DNA from: Cloeon dipterum
Lineage: Eukaryota > Arthropoda > Insecta > Ephemeroptera > Baetidae
DNA length: 64,000 nt
Direction of reading: 5' to 3'
Assembly (NCBI RefSeq): GCF_949628265.1
Contig: NC_088788.1
Location: forward strand, 7,998,001-8,062,000
This document shows, one piece after another, positions 11,186-22,600 of the stretch. The stretch's first letter is position 1. Each line of letters starts with the position of its first letter. Below the pieces are notes generated by a model. It was not told the origin of the DNA. It made no database searches and saw nothing but the letters and a program-made list of their open reading frames with translations. The position numbers were made by a program, and so were the translations under genes.

Positions 11186-12506
11186 GTAATGTCTTGCTCT
11201 GTAACGCCATCATAAGCAAATTTTATGGCGTTGGGTCTGAATCTTTAATGAAATAATTCTGGCCGGGCGGGGGTGGGGTTTCTTTTCAGTTCAATTACAC
11301 TAAATGGGTCGATTTAGCCCTCTTTTATTACAAAAATAAAAAAGCAAATATAAATCTTCTAGTGTTAAAAATTTTAAAAATCGAACACGGCTTGTCTAGC
11401 ATCAACCTCTCCTGTGACAGTTAATTCAGTCTAAGGGTTCCAACCCTTCCATCCCTTTTTTACTATCTATAAAACAGGAAGTATATTTTATTATTGGGAC
11501 CCCACTGCGCAACTAAATTAGACGAAAATTTCAATCACTGCGAAACCCCTTCGGTACCTCATAAAACTGCAAGTAAACCGGTGTGATTTTTTTTTCCTAA
11601 ATTCGACTCTTGTATCCCGAGATTTAGTTAAAAATATTTTTTAAAATTACGATGAGGCCTACAAAAGAAAAAGACGTTTTCCACCAAACCTGTAGGTTTC
11701 TAAGCATCTCAGATTTACAAATACTGCTCACCTCCCCTAAATATCTGAAGCAGCAAAAGGATGTTAGCTTCTTTTACAATTTTCCACCCCATTTAAAATG
11801 GTTGAAAATATATTTTTAACCAGTGCAACAGGAAGTGTACTAGAGCGAGTGCCATGCAGAGGAGGACGAGAGAAGGGAGACGCAAACAATATAAAAGAAG
11901 TTGGGGTAGGTCATGGTGGGTCCCCCAAACGCCTATTGTTAGCAGCTGAATGAGCACGAGGAGCGCTCACGCTCTCATTCATCTCCGCGGCCTTGGGAGC
12001 AGGTGGAAATAAATTCACCCACGTGCGGCTGGAACGAATGCTCGCGTATTCAAGCATTGATCCCTTATGGTTCCTGCACAGAGGTTGTCATTTAGTCCCC
12101 TGAAATGAGAACACAAACTGGCGGGAATTTCTCGAGCATATTCTCGGCCGTCTCTTCAATCGGGCTGATGGCAGTCGAGCTTTTAGCGCGTTCCAGATAT
12201 TTTTTCCCCCTCATAAGCCGTGATATATTATCAAAAGCAGAATAAGGGTGTAAACTAATCTATAAACCATCTAAAATGGCTAATAAAAATACATGTTTCG
12301 CCGGTTTGAAGCAGAGGACGCATCTAATTCAGTGTGCAAATATTTGTTGAGCAAACTTAATCAGGTCATTCATCCCAAAAACTAAAAACTAAATGAAAAT
12401 GCTTATAAAGATCTTTACCCAAAATCAATGGAATTTGTACAAAAATTTAAAAATATTTTCTCATCTCAAGATATAATAAAATTTTTCTTTCCTCCTTTTT
12501 TTTCAG
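11186..12506 (+). repeat. 5' UTR intron of gene C, duplicated at 28062-29840
   Basis: Collinear with the upstream intron of gene F, for example 11700-12240 against 28960-29500. It contains a second TATA-like element (TATAAAAG at 11890) followed by a conserved block to about 12090. No coding exon is seen; the short open frame over the conserved block ends at a stop in both copies and carries no domain. Confidence 0.6.
11890..12095 (+). promoter_or_regulatory. Candidate alternative promoter/leader block, gene C copy
   Basis: TATAAAAG at 11890-11897 is followed about 25-30 bp later by a conserved block containing AGCAGCTGAATGAGCACGAGG and a CT-rich tract, then a donor-like CAG|GTGGAA near 12002. 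The layout (purine-rich motif, CT tract, donor) echoes the main shared first exon. The same block occurs upstream of gene F (29147-29350). It could be a second promoter or a repeat that carries one. Confidence 0.3.
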
Positions 12507-12560
12507 GCCGGAAATTTTGATACTTTTTTTCACCGCATCAACCTTAAGGAAGACACGAAA

Positions 12561-13800
12561 ATGGATCATTTGCGACTCCTTTCAATCCTTTTTACGATAA
12601 TAATTGTCACCTCGGTTCCATCAATTTTGGCAAATGAAACTCATGTCCGTGAGTGATATTAAATTTTTTATATTCTAATAAATCTCATTCTTAATTTTTA
12701 TGCTATTTTCAGAAAATGAGTTCACAAGAGAAAATGAGGAAATTGACAAGACCGTCGTATACATGCCGGAATCGGACATGGTAATAGAAATAAAATAATT
12801 AAATGCTCTATAAAACAATTAATTCATTAATTTTATCCATCAGTCCACGATAGTTCAACTGCCCTTCGACTTTGAAGTTTTCGGCCACAATGTCAAGGAA
12901 GTGGAGGTGTTGCGAGAGGGAGGAATTCGATCAACTGATCCAAACCTCAGGTGGAGCGCGATTCCTCTGAGAATTAACACGTTTGGTGAATTTACGCCTT
13001 GCCCAATCAGACATCGCTTTGAAGGTTTAAACGATGATAATAATTATAAACATTTTATATGAATATTAAATTTATAGGAGGCTCACTCACGATCCAGTGG
13101 GAATTCGGGTATCATCATTGCAAAAATAGATTAAAGCTGAGTTTCCAGTTGAAAATTCAAGAAAGTGGCTTGATCTATTTTGTCTACAAGAAAATTCCGT
13201 TTGGAAACTTGAAGAATGCTCGTTTTCGAAATATTTACAATAATTTTGGTCTGAATTACGAGTACAAGGTGCCAGGTGAGTTCGAAATTAGTTTTTCAAT
13301 AAATTAAAATAATTATAAATAAAATTTATATAGGAACGAATGATACTTTTACTCTGGGACCTCAACTGGACATCCACGAAGTGGACCTCAATAATACCAC
13401 CATCATGGTTCAACCTCTGCCGTTGTGCGCGAATTTCCATGACAGAAGTAGCTGCCTGAACGACGCGCACTATTTGAGTCATCCGCTTTCATGCTTCTGG
13501 TGCCCGGCCATCGGAATTTGCTCCAGCAAGAAGGACTTCCTCAGAAATGTCTGGATGGACAACGGCTGTGAGCCTCGTAATGGTTTTGGCCCTGGCGAAT
13601 ACATCCCAGGTAATAATTTTACCTTTTTTTACAAAAATTTTTTATTGAATCTCAGCATTATAAAAAAAATCATCCTGTTATGCAATTTTTTTCTTTCAGA
13701 TGATGCAAACCAGCGCATGTTCGTCCAAGGATTGGCACTTGGAATTCTCATCACGTGTTTCTTGATCTTTTACGCAGTCCTAATTTATTCGTCACGGTAG
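12561..13800 (+). CDS. PLXDC-like single-pass membrane protein with shortened exon 2 (gene C)
   Basis: Complete six-exon gene, 303 aa. Exons are 12561-12648, 12713-12780, 12844-13024, 13078-13275, 13334-13609 and 13700-13800. Signal peptide MDHLRLLSILFTIIIVTSVPS. The exon 3-4 ectodomain is intact (IQWEFGYHHCKN...LKLSFQL...LIYFVYK). The PSI domain in exon 5 has the CFWCPAIGICSSK core. Exon 6 is a transmembrane helix (FVQGLALGILITCFLIFYAVLI) with almost no cytoplasmic tail (YSSR, stop). Exon 2 is only 68 bp against 134-161 bp in its closest relatives; compared with gene D it lacks about 31 codons in frame. Exons 4-5 are very close to those of gene F. Leader exon at 11036-11185. Confidence 0.85.
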
Positions 13801-14884
13801 AATACAATTTATCTGCTAGTTAATGGGAGGGTAAACGGATTTCCAACGCTTTGAGATACGATTAGTTTAGCATAATATACCTTAAAAATAAAAAATCTGA
13901 TGGAGTGCAGAGCCTAAATTATGAACAATCAGAATTTTCAATTAAAAACCTTGGAAGTGTTAACTGACACCTTCAGAGGTGTCAAAACCTCTCACTCGTC
14001 AAGCCGAAATTTTTCTACGGGACACCAGCTGGCACTCTTTCGACCAAGATGAACACGAAGAAGATGATTAGAGTGCAGAACAGGGCGCTGCACTTTATTC
14101 ACTGCTGAAATTGTGAGTTTCTGCTTATTTTCTTCAGTGACAAATAATATAAATTAAAAATTATATAGATGGAGGCAAACTTAGATAATTTTAGAGCAGA
14201 ACATTCTTTATTTTCAGAGTAAGACAAACATGACTTAAAAAATATTAATTTCTGTTCTCATTGCTGCGGTATATTGTCTTTTGTCGTACTTTGTGGCTGA
14301 TTTTATTATTGCTTGTTTATTCTCACCAAAATATGTAAACATACATGTTAAAAAACAATTTGTCAAAAAATTAAAAATATAAATCACAGTGAGAAAAGGC
14401 ACCATTCCTGGCAAACATCTTGCTAAAACTCTACCCAGGAGGGCCGAGCCGGAATGGGCCTTGAAAGGAGGGGAATTAAGCTGCACTAGAAACACGCACT
14501 CACAAACGCCTTACACTTGGAAGGAAACTGTGCCGCTGAACAGTCTTTTTTTCCGCATGCGAGGCAGCGCGGCTCGCTTTCTCAGTTTATCGCGTACGCT
14601 CCGTGAGGGGCCATGACTTTGGCCTGGCACAGCTCGTTCACCTCTGTGTATTGTCTACTTTTTCATGGTCGTCCCTCAGCCCAGTTCGGCGGCTTTGAAG
14701 AGAGATAGCGAGAGAGGGAGAGAGCGCATCAATGAATGGGTGTACTCCCTCCCATTCGCTCTGCCCCCCGCGCAGTGTTGGCCTTCATTCATTACTCCCT
14801 CAGTTTGTCATCCATTCGCCCCTGAGCGACATGTTTTGGGTCATATTTTCGCAGAAATCTATTCATATTCATTATCTTTATATG
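13801..14884. repeat. Intergenic downstream of gene C with LINE-like scrap
   Basis: 13965-14105 matches 34355-34510 (AGCCGAAATTTTTCTACGGG; GACACCAGCTGGCAC), a frame-broken retroelement-like fragment. 14550-14720 carries part of the GC-rich block seen at 9690-9870. Otherwise AT-rich spacer with no gene. Confidence 0.5.
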
Positions 14885-16254
14885 TTTTATTTGACTTGGA
14901 AATTCTTTCTTTTGTTCGCGTTTTTTTTTTACACGAGTGTTTCAATGGTTGAGTGACATTCTTTTGCCTTTATCTTGGTATTTTGCTATTATGGGAAGAA
15001 GCATTAGTCATTTTTCTCTTTTACCAAAACAAACAAACCAATTCAAGTTACGTTTCTAAGAAAAACATGAATTGCTCTCCAGGTACCCTCCCATTCATGC
15101 TTCTTTTTCTTTCAAGTGAGCAGAGAGCGTGTAAAATCGTCAAAAAACCGCCTAAAACGTTCAAAACGTTCTAAAATTCCTAAATAATAGCGGCCGTGCG
15201 CCGAGAGAACATAAATGTTTCAAGTATCGTTTTTTCGCAACTCCAATCTCGGGGTCAAACCATTAGAATAGCAAATTAATACTAACCACCGTTGGACACA
15301 CTCATCTCGATCTTTCAGCTCATCAACACGCGTCGAAACGAGTCCAAACGTGGTAGTTTTTGCACTTCCAATGGATAAGAAATAAAGATTTCGCAGAAAA
15401 AATCAATCTTAAGAATTTTTGGCAATATTTAATTCGAAAATCTCGGGTTATAATTGTCAGATTTGTAAAAAACTACACACAGTTCGAATTGCATTAACGC
15501 CCTCTAGATATGCATTTGAATTTGGGGTAGATTTTTTCGATTTAAGAGCGTTTTGAACAGTGAAATAATTTGCTGAAAGTGCGAACCAAATTGTCAATTA
15601 GGGTGTAGCATGCTGGGCACGCTGGTTCTCGTTAGATCACTTAAGCAACATTGAGTGGATGGGTGACCGCCTGGCTGCATAATTCTAGGCCGACTCGCTC
15701 CTTGCTGCTTTGCACTATTATTTAGAAAGTTTGAAGTAAAAAAAAAATAAAACAATACTGGAAAGCTCGTTTATTTTGAAAGAAAAATAATTGATATAGT
15801 AAGTAATTTATTGTTTGGGAAATTGAGCAGATGGGTCGAAGATGAAAAATAAAATCAGCTTAGCACGGACTCAGAAATAGCATTAAGTTTGAACCATTTT
15901 TAGTTGGCATAAAAAGACTCGGCAGAATATTAATAGTTCAACATTTTCCACGGTCACTTGAGTAAACAACGATAAAGGAAGAGCAGTGACTCTGCAAAAA
16001 TAATTTTGTGAATAAAGACGTGGCAGGAGGTACATATACAACGAGAATAAAGAGACATGACATGAGCACAGGGAACCCAACCTTATATTATGTATTTGTC
16101 AATTAACTAAACGGCATCACCAATTGAAGTGTTCATAAATAAAAGCACGGTTCTCGGTAAACTTTGTAAAACTGCGAACAATAAGAATTTCTCTACCTGG
16201 GGGTAAATCAAAAGACAAAAAGAAAAATTTTACATGCCACTCAGGGTGTTTGGC
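14885..16254 (+). repeat. Duplicated upstream block of gene D (paralogous to 2405-3925)
   Basis: Collinear with the upstream block of gene B except for an interruption at about 15490-15710 that holds a 5S rRNA-like scrap. No coding exon is seen. It leads directly into the shared first exon of gene D. Confidence 0.7.
15605..15680 (+). pseudogene. 5S rRNA-like fragment
   Basis: The stretch GGTTCTCG..AGATCAC..TTAAGCAACATTGA..TGGATGGGTGACCGCCTGG follows the order of the eukaryotic 5S rRNA internal control region, including the A-box and C-box portions. Two internal deletions are evident: after GATCAC, and between the ATTG and TGGATGGGTGACC parts. The 5' and 3' ends do not pair as in 5S rRNA. It is a decayed 5S gene copy or the head of a 5S-derived SINE. 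It lies in a part of the gene D flank that the gene B flank lacks. Confidence 0.65.
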
Positions 16255-16400
16255 TGAGATATATAAGGGGGGACACTGAGACAGAGGAGAGAAGACCATC
16301 AGCAGCCAGCGAAGTGAACAGACGTGCTCTCTCTGCTCTCTCTTTGCCTTCTCAGCCCTAAGTAGACGCCCTGCATTTGCTAGGACCGATTGAACTTCAG
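16255..16400 (+). promoter_or_regulatory. Shared promoter and non-coding first exon, gene D copy
   Basis: Nearly identical to the gene B copy: TATAAG at 16262, AGCCAGCGAAGTGAACAGACG, a CT-rich tract, CAGCCCTAAGTAGACG, and donor CAG|GTACTG after 16400. The acceptor for the ATG exon is at 18119. The intervening intron has been invaded by a foldback element. Confidence 0.6.
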
Positions 16401-16527
16401 GTACTGTTTTAAAATAAATGTCTTGCTCTGTTACGCCATCAGCAAATTTTCTTGCGTTGGTTCTAAATTTTTGAAAGAGTCAATTAAGTTGTGGCTCTTT
16501 TTGTCAGTTAACTACAATGTTTTAATG

Positions 16528-16719
16528 GGATGGATTGTGAGAAAAAATTAATTCAGAAACGTATTTGTGAGTTGTGAGTGACCCGAGCCGCGAGCTAGGC
16601 CGCTCGCGGCACGGCTCTCGCGGCCCGGCTCGCGGCGCTGCTCTCGGCCCGGCTCTCGGCTCGAGTCACTCACAACTCACAAATACGTTTCTGAATTAAT
16701 TTTTTCTCACAATCCATCC
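16528..16719. repeat. Perfect 55-bp inverted repeat around a GC-rich loop
   Basis: Positions 16528-16582 and 16665-16719 are exact reverse complements over 55 bp. The loop of about 82 bp is made of short repeats of the type GGCTCTCG / CGCGGC / CGGCCCGGCT, in sharp contrast to the AT-rich surroundings. The right arm also serves as the outer left arm of the larger palindrome that follows. Confidence 0.9.
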
Positions 16720-17755
16720 TTGAATTATTTTTAACTTAAATAGGTTTCGTGAATTACAATTAATTAAATTTAAATAAAAAAAAATATTTTTGTAATTAAT
16801 TAATTTTGTATTCCTATCAGCAAAACAAATATTTGTATAGCACAATCATATTTCTTAAGTAAAATATTAATTGAACATCCTTGAAATCGTCCACTCAAGG
16901 AATAATTAACATCAGTTTCGCACCTGTATTTGAGAAATTAATATTTAGTGTGTTGTCGATAGTTAAAATTGCCAAAACTTCATTACTAAAGCATGATATT
17001 GATAATTGAATGAAAATTTTCATCTCGCTAAATGCTCGACAAGTGATTATTTCTTCTCTCGTGACGCTACTCGGCCTGAACTTCCCCAACGCGCGCGTTT
17101 GCAGTCAGCTTCCCGGCTCATTCATGCTGTCTTGCTTGCTCATTGACGGGGTTGGCTTGCATTGCTCTGATTGTGAGCGCGCGAGGAGGTGTCTCGGCAG
17201 GGGCTACGGCCGCCGCCAACAACTGCTTTACCGGGCCTTGCGACTGCTCTGCAGGCGTGCGTTGGGGCAGTTCAGGCCGACAGAAGAAAACAATCACTTG
17301 TCGAGCTTTTAGCGAAGTGAAATTTTTCATGAATTATCAATATGCTACTTTAATAAAAAAATTTCGCAATTTGTTTTGTGAACAACACACTTAATATTAA
17401 TTACTCAAATACAGGTGCGAATTCCTGAGTGGTCCAAATTCAAGGAAATTCAATTTATTTTACTTAAGGAATATGATTGTTTTATACAAATATTTGGTTG
17501 GCTGGTATGAAAAGTACAAAATTAATTATTTAAATATTTTTTTGCTCTTTTTATCCCTGTCCTCTCGGAGCGGGAAGGGCGCGCACTGCACAAGCACGAA
17601 TGCTGGAACCCGGGTCCCAATAACACCGCGAACGGATAACATTGCTCATATTTAATCAATTAAAATTCGTGAAACCTAATTACCCTCTTAAAAAATAATT
17701 TAGCGGGATGAATTTTTAGAAAAAAAAATTGAATTTAGAAACGCGATTAACAAAG
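16676..17755. mobile_element. Large imperfect foldback palindrome (about 1.1 kb)
   Basis: The two halves are reverse complements over most of their length. Pairs I could align are 16676-16760 with about 17665-17755 (TAGGTTTC..GAATT), 16815-16990 with about 17340-17510 (GCACCTGTATTTGAG; AAGTAAAATA), 16993-17060 with about 17280-17345 (GCTCGACAAGTGATT), and 17065-17100 with about 17250-17280 (CGGCCTGAACT.CCCCAACGC). The centre (17105-17245) is GC-rich. The right arm alone contains an extra 110-bp scrap of the SINE-like repeat (17538-17648). No transposase frame is visible; it resembles a non-autonomous foldback element. Confidence 0.75.
17538..17648 (-). repeat. Partial copy of the 420-bp SINE-like repeat
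   Basis: Contains GCTCTTTTTATCCCTGTCC, GGGAAGGGCGCGCACTGCAC and CCGCGAACGGATAACAT, matching the 3' (A-rich tail) end of the repeat at 24108-24527, 37432-37850, 39920-40322 and 40962-41378. It interrupts only the right arm of the foldback palindrome, so it inserted after the palindrome formed. Confidence 0.75.
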
Positions 17756-18171
17756 TAGCAGAGCATTTTCCAGGGCCTGAAATCAAAAAATTCACCAGGG
17801 CATAGTGTTAAATTTGGTGGCCCACGAGACCGTAGCAGCCCCCTGCCCCCGCCCCCACCCCCCAGTGTTAGTGGGCCAGCTGAACAGATCAAGAGCCACT
17901 TGAAAGCGCAGTTATAAAAAGTAGGATGAAAATTTAAAAGTGGTTATAAATTAATTATTCGACAAACTCAACAATTCCAATCATTCTTAAATCTTAACCC
18001 TTTCATGAAAATGCTAATTAAGACCTATGCCCAAAATCAGTTGGAATTGATACATAAAATTTAAAAATATTTTCCCATCTCAATATAATAGAATTTTTCT
18101 TTTCTTCTTATTTTTTCAGGCCGGAAATATTGATATTGTTTGTCTACATCAACCTTAAGGAAAACAGGAAA

Positions 18172-19655
18172 ATGGAGCATTTGCGACTCCTTTCAATCCT
18201 TTTTACGATAATAATTGTCACCTCGGTTCCATCAACTTTGGCAAATGAAAAAACTCATATCCGTGAGTGATATTTAATTTTTTATATTCTAATAAATCTT
18301 ATTTCCTAATTTTTATGTTATTTTCAGAAATAAATTTCACAAGACAAAATGAGCCTCTTGAAGAGACAGATTGTCATTTGTCGACACTCTTTGTTATCGA
18401 ACAGAGGGAAATTTATACAAATTTCTTTTTTGTCGATATGAAAAAGGAAATTGACAAGACCGTCCTTTACATGCCGGATGCAAACACGGTAATAGTAATA
18501 AAATAAGTAAATGCTCTATAAAATTACTAATTTCATTAATTATCACTTCAGTCCCTGAAAGTCGAACTGCCCTTCGACTTCAAGGTATACGGCCACAATG
18601 TCAGGAAAATGGAGGTGTTGCGAGAGGGAGGAATTCAGTCACTCGACCCAAACCTCAACTGGGATGCAATTCCTCTGAGGATTAAATCAGTTGACGAATT
18701 TACGCAATGCCCAATTAGATTTCTATTCGATGGTAAACAACGATCATAATTATACATAAACATTTTATATGAATATTACATTTTTTTAGATCTCTCGCTT
18801 GCAATCCAGTGGGAATTCGGGTACAATAATAATTGCCAAAATGGAACCGAGCTGAGCTTCCAAATGAGCATTCACGCGAATGGCAGAATTGACTTCGTCT
18901 ATAGGAAAATTCCTTTCGGAAACTTGGAAGATGTTGCCGACATTTTTGGTGTGAGCTTCGAATTCAAGGTGCCAGGTGAGATCGGAATTTTTAATCAATT
19001 AAATTGTTATAATTAAATTTAATTAACATTTAGGATCGAACGATACTTTCGATCTGGGTCTGCAACTACAAGTCAACGAAAGGAACATCAAGAACAACAC
19101 CTCCATCGTGTCAGTGCCTATGTTGCTGTGCCCAAATTACCTGAACAAAAGCAGCTGCCTGGTCGAAGCGAGACATGCGAATCCTCCGCTCTTATGCCAC
19201 TGGTGCCCTTCGATCGGAATCTGTTCCAGCAGGAATGACTTCCTTAAAGGGACCTGGGAGGAATATGGCTGTGACGGTGAGCCTCCTGAACCAGGAATAG
19301 ACACCTCAGGTAATATTTTTACTCTCATTTTAATTCAAGCTTCCATGTAGTTTTCTCTTCTTCATAAAAAAATTATTTAATCATTTAATGCAGTCCTATA
19401 TAATGTAATCTTTTGTTTTCAGATTTCGTAGACGAATACTACATAAGTTTTGAAGCAGTGACCGCCATAAGCATTTCCCTCTTTCTCATCTTAGTTATCG
19501 TCCTTGTTTTTTATTATCGTAAACATCGTAAAGTAAATTATAATCTACCCACCGCGAGCAAAATTTCTTTCATTACGTCTTTCCACGCACTGCTTAAATA
19601 CAACGAAAAAAATTGTGAGTGTGTAATAGAGACTGCTTTTAACACGCGAGAATAA
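18172..19655 (+). CDS. PLXDC-like single-pass membrane protein (gene D)
   Basis: Complete six-exon gene, 375 aa. Exons are 18172-18262, 18328-18488, 18552-18732, 18790-18975, 19034-19309 and 19423-19655. The signal peptide is nearly identical to gene C (MEHLRLLSILFTIIIVTSVPS). Exons 2 and 4-6 are closest to gene B. The PSI domain in exon 5 has CHWCPSIGICSSR and six cysteines. Exon 6 begins with DFVDEYYISFEA, then a transmembrane helix (ISISLFLILVIVLVFYY), then a tail of about 50 residues. That tail runs through sequence which in gene B is 3' UTR and retroelement-derived. Exon 1 resembling C while the rest resembles B suggests gene conversion or recombination between copies. Leader exon at 16255-16400. 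Confidence 0.85.
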
Positions 19656-22600
19656 CTCAAGGTCGAGTACTGAGAGGTGAGAGGATAGTGCATGGCCAAC
19701 ACCCCCGCCTTCAGATGCCCCCGACTCGCAGTGTTTTCAGCCACCAGCGCGCTTTCTCCTTCAGGGTAGTCAAGCCGTGGAACGATTTACCTCCAAAGAC
19801 TGTACCGCAGCGCAATTCCTTGCTCTACTCAAGCAGCAGCTGTGGAGGGAGTTTAAAAGTGTTTGTGACGGTCGAGTAGTGTGTATATTATAAAATTAAT
19901 TCGAACCGGCGCATCGCCTGTTTCATCGGTTTTCCGCTAACGTTGTAGCCCTTTTTCATCTGTAAATACCTGACCTTCATATTTATAATTAGAAAAATCT
20001 TATTAATTAATTTTGTCCAGACCTTGACTGAGTCAAGTTTGATTTTTGCACGTTGAGGAGATTAATGGTTCCTAAATAACAAACAAAAAAATCAAATGCT
20101 TTAGAGAGTCAGCAATGAATTGTGATATTATTTGTTTTTCTGTGCCAGTCCAAATCTACTTTGTAGCTCCTCAAAGGAAGTCTTGAAATATTTCATTTTT
20201 GTACAATTTACTATGAATTAAATCAACAATATGCACGTTTAATGAATTTGACAATCTGAAACTGGAAGACTCTTTGATGTATGTATAAAATAATCGTGCG
20301 CATGTGTAAAAATAAAGAAAAATCAGATAAATTTCATACCCTCTTAATTATAAAATATTCGAATTTTAATAAACAAACCTAAAAATTAGTTCATGAAATT
20401 AGGATTGCAATTTTTAAGTCTTTTTCAGTTAACACCCGGTACTATAAACAGGTAAAAAATTAACTATCTCTGCTGACAGAAGTTTTGGTTAAATTCTATG
20501 TACCGCTGAAAAATACAAAAACTGATTGTCCTTGGTTATTTTCTTTAATTTGGTTGACAATACTGAAATTGAGATTTTCTGCTAGTTTTCCTTAGTGACA
20601 AATAAGTCAAAATAAGAAATTGAATAGGCAGGCAACAGCAAATTTTTAGAGCAAAATAATTGACACCTTCAGAGTAAGACAAGGCATACAAATATTTTTT
20701 ATATTCTCATTGCTGCCATTTGTGGCCCGTCTTCCCGCATGCGAAGCAGCGCGGCTCGCTTTCTCCGTTGCTCGGCTGCTGCTGCTGCCGTTTATCGCGC
20801 TCGCTCCGTGCGGCGCTCGCTCTCCTGCGTAGTGGCTGCTTCTTCAGAGTCGTACCCCAGCCAAAACTGGTGCCTCCCAGGTCAGTGGCAGGTCAAAGAG
20901 TCCCACGACACTAATTGTAATTACATGTATATTAAAATTTGTACATAAAAAAACCAGTCATTTGACTCGCGCTGTTAAGGCATTTGCACAGTTTCAAAGC
21001 ATTTTGGTAGCCGATTTTCTCAAAAATTTAAACAGCAGCTTGAGAAATTTTAAGTGGTTTCCTAATTTTTAGATAATATTTCAAGTTGTAGGATTTCTTA
21101 AAAATATTTCTGCAAAAAGCTTTTTCTAAGTATATAATTAGATTTAGTGTGTGTTGCCTGTTTGTTTTTGGAAAACCAGACAAAAATTTCCATTTACTTA
21201 AAGAGGAATGATACTGCAAAAGCCTGGAAAATGCTTGTTGCCAATGCATAAACTCATCCCTTAGGATTCAGTTAAAGCCTAAATTGACCTAAGGAGCGCT
21301 GTAATTTTGTGAGAAAATTGGCTGGAAAGTTACCGTGCTTTTCAAATGGTAATGGCTGTCTCCTTACTTGAAATCCGATTTTATTTCAAAACCAAGAGTT
21401 TCCCCAATAAGTGGCATACACCGTTGGACAGATCTCGACGAGAGGAATCGGAATATGCCAAGAAAATATGTTCGAGCACTGTAAATTTTGAAGAAAATTG
21501 GCAAAATTTGAATTTTTACTGTAGGAAGGTCATTTTTTTATTATTGCAAATTGTTGAACAAATTGTTTATCGGTCAAGACATCCAACAATTTAAATAATT
21601 TTCAATTGCTGCCCAGTATCATTCCACTTTAAGGGGTCAGAGTTCAGCCTTGTAGCTCAGCACCTCAAATATAAAAAATTTAATCAGCACGAATCGTACT
21701 CTGAAATAGTATTTCGTTTGAACATAGCATAATAAAAATCTTTTCTAAAGGGCAAAATAATAAAAGAAATATTTTCCCACTGATCCCAGAGCAAACAACG
21801 ATAAAGGATGATAAAGGATAGGCTCTGTGACATAGTCAAACGACATGACCAGAACAGAAGGGAAACAATATACATACGTATTTTTCTCTGATTTAACCGG
21901 TCACGTGCAATAATCCGAATTCAAACAAGACTGCCGCTCACCTTTGTAAAAAGAACCTACGAACAATAAGAAGGAATTCCTCAGTTAAATAAACCATAAA
22001 AAGAAAAATGATTCATTGTTGGTTGCTACAAGAATGTGATTTATCTTAAGGATTTTTGCCGCCCATTCGGCCATTTAGAAATAGGGTAAAGCATATTCCA
22101 AGACAGGAAACAAGAATTCCTGCTTTTTTCTGGAATTCCGGCAGGACAAGAAAATATTTTTCAGGACCAGGACAAGACAGGAATTTTGCTTCAAAACAAC
22201 TCTGTTATTGATCTATTTATTTAATATCAATTATCTCATTTAAAGACGGCATAACTTTTCATTTTGGTACTGTTTTACAACTTTTACTTTCTTTCATGTA
22301 ACTAAATATTTAGCCTAAAAACCATCCACGGCGTTTACAATTTTGCTCTAAAATTTAATTTAAAAACCACAACTCTTTAATTATAGTAAGTGCGGTGTTC
22401 GAACAACCAAGTATTTTATCAAAACAATCTACTGTATCAATAATAACATTTTTTCGGGGTTTTCTGCCATTTTTTTCATTTTAAGCATTTTTTGAAATAC
22501 TTTTTGAATTCTAAATTCTGTGTGGGGAGTATAGTATTTTTTTCCGTTAAGTTCATTAGAGGAATTAGATGAATTACTTATCAACAGATGCAATTCAAAA

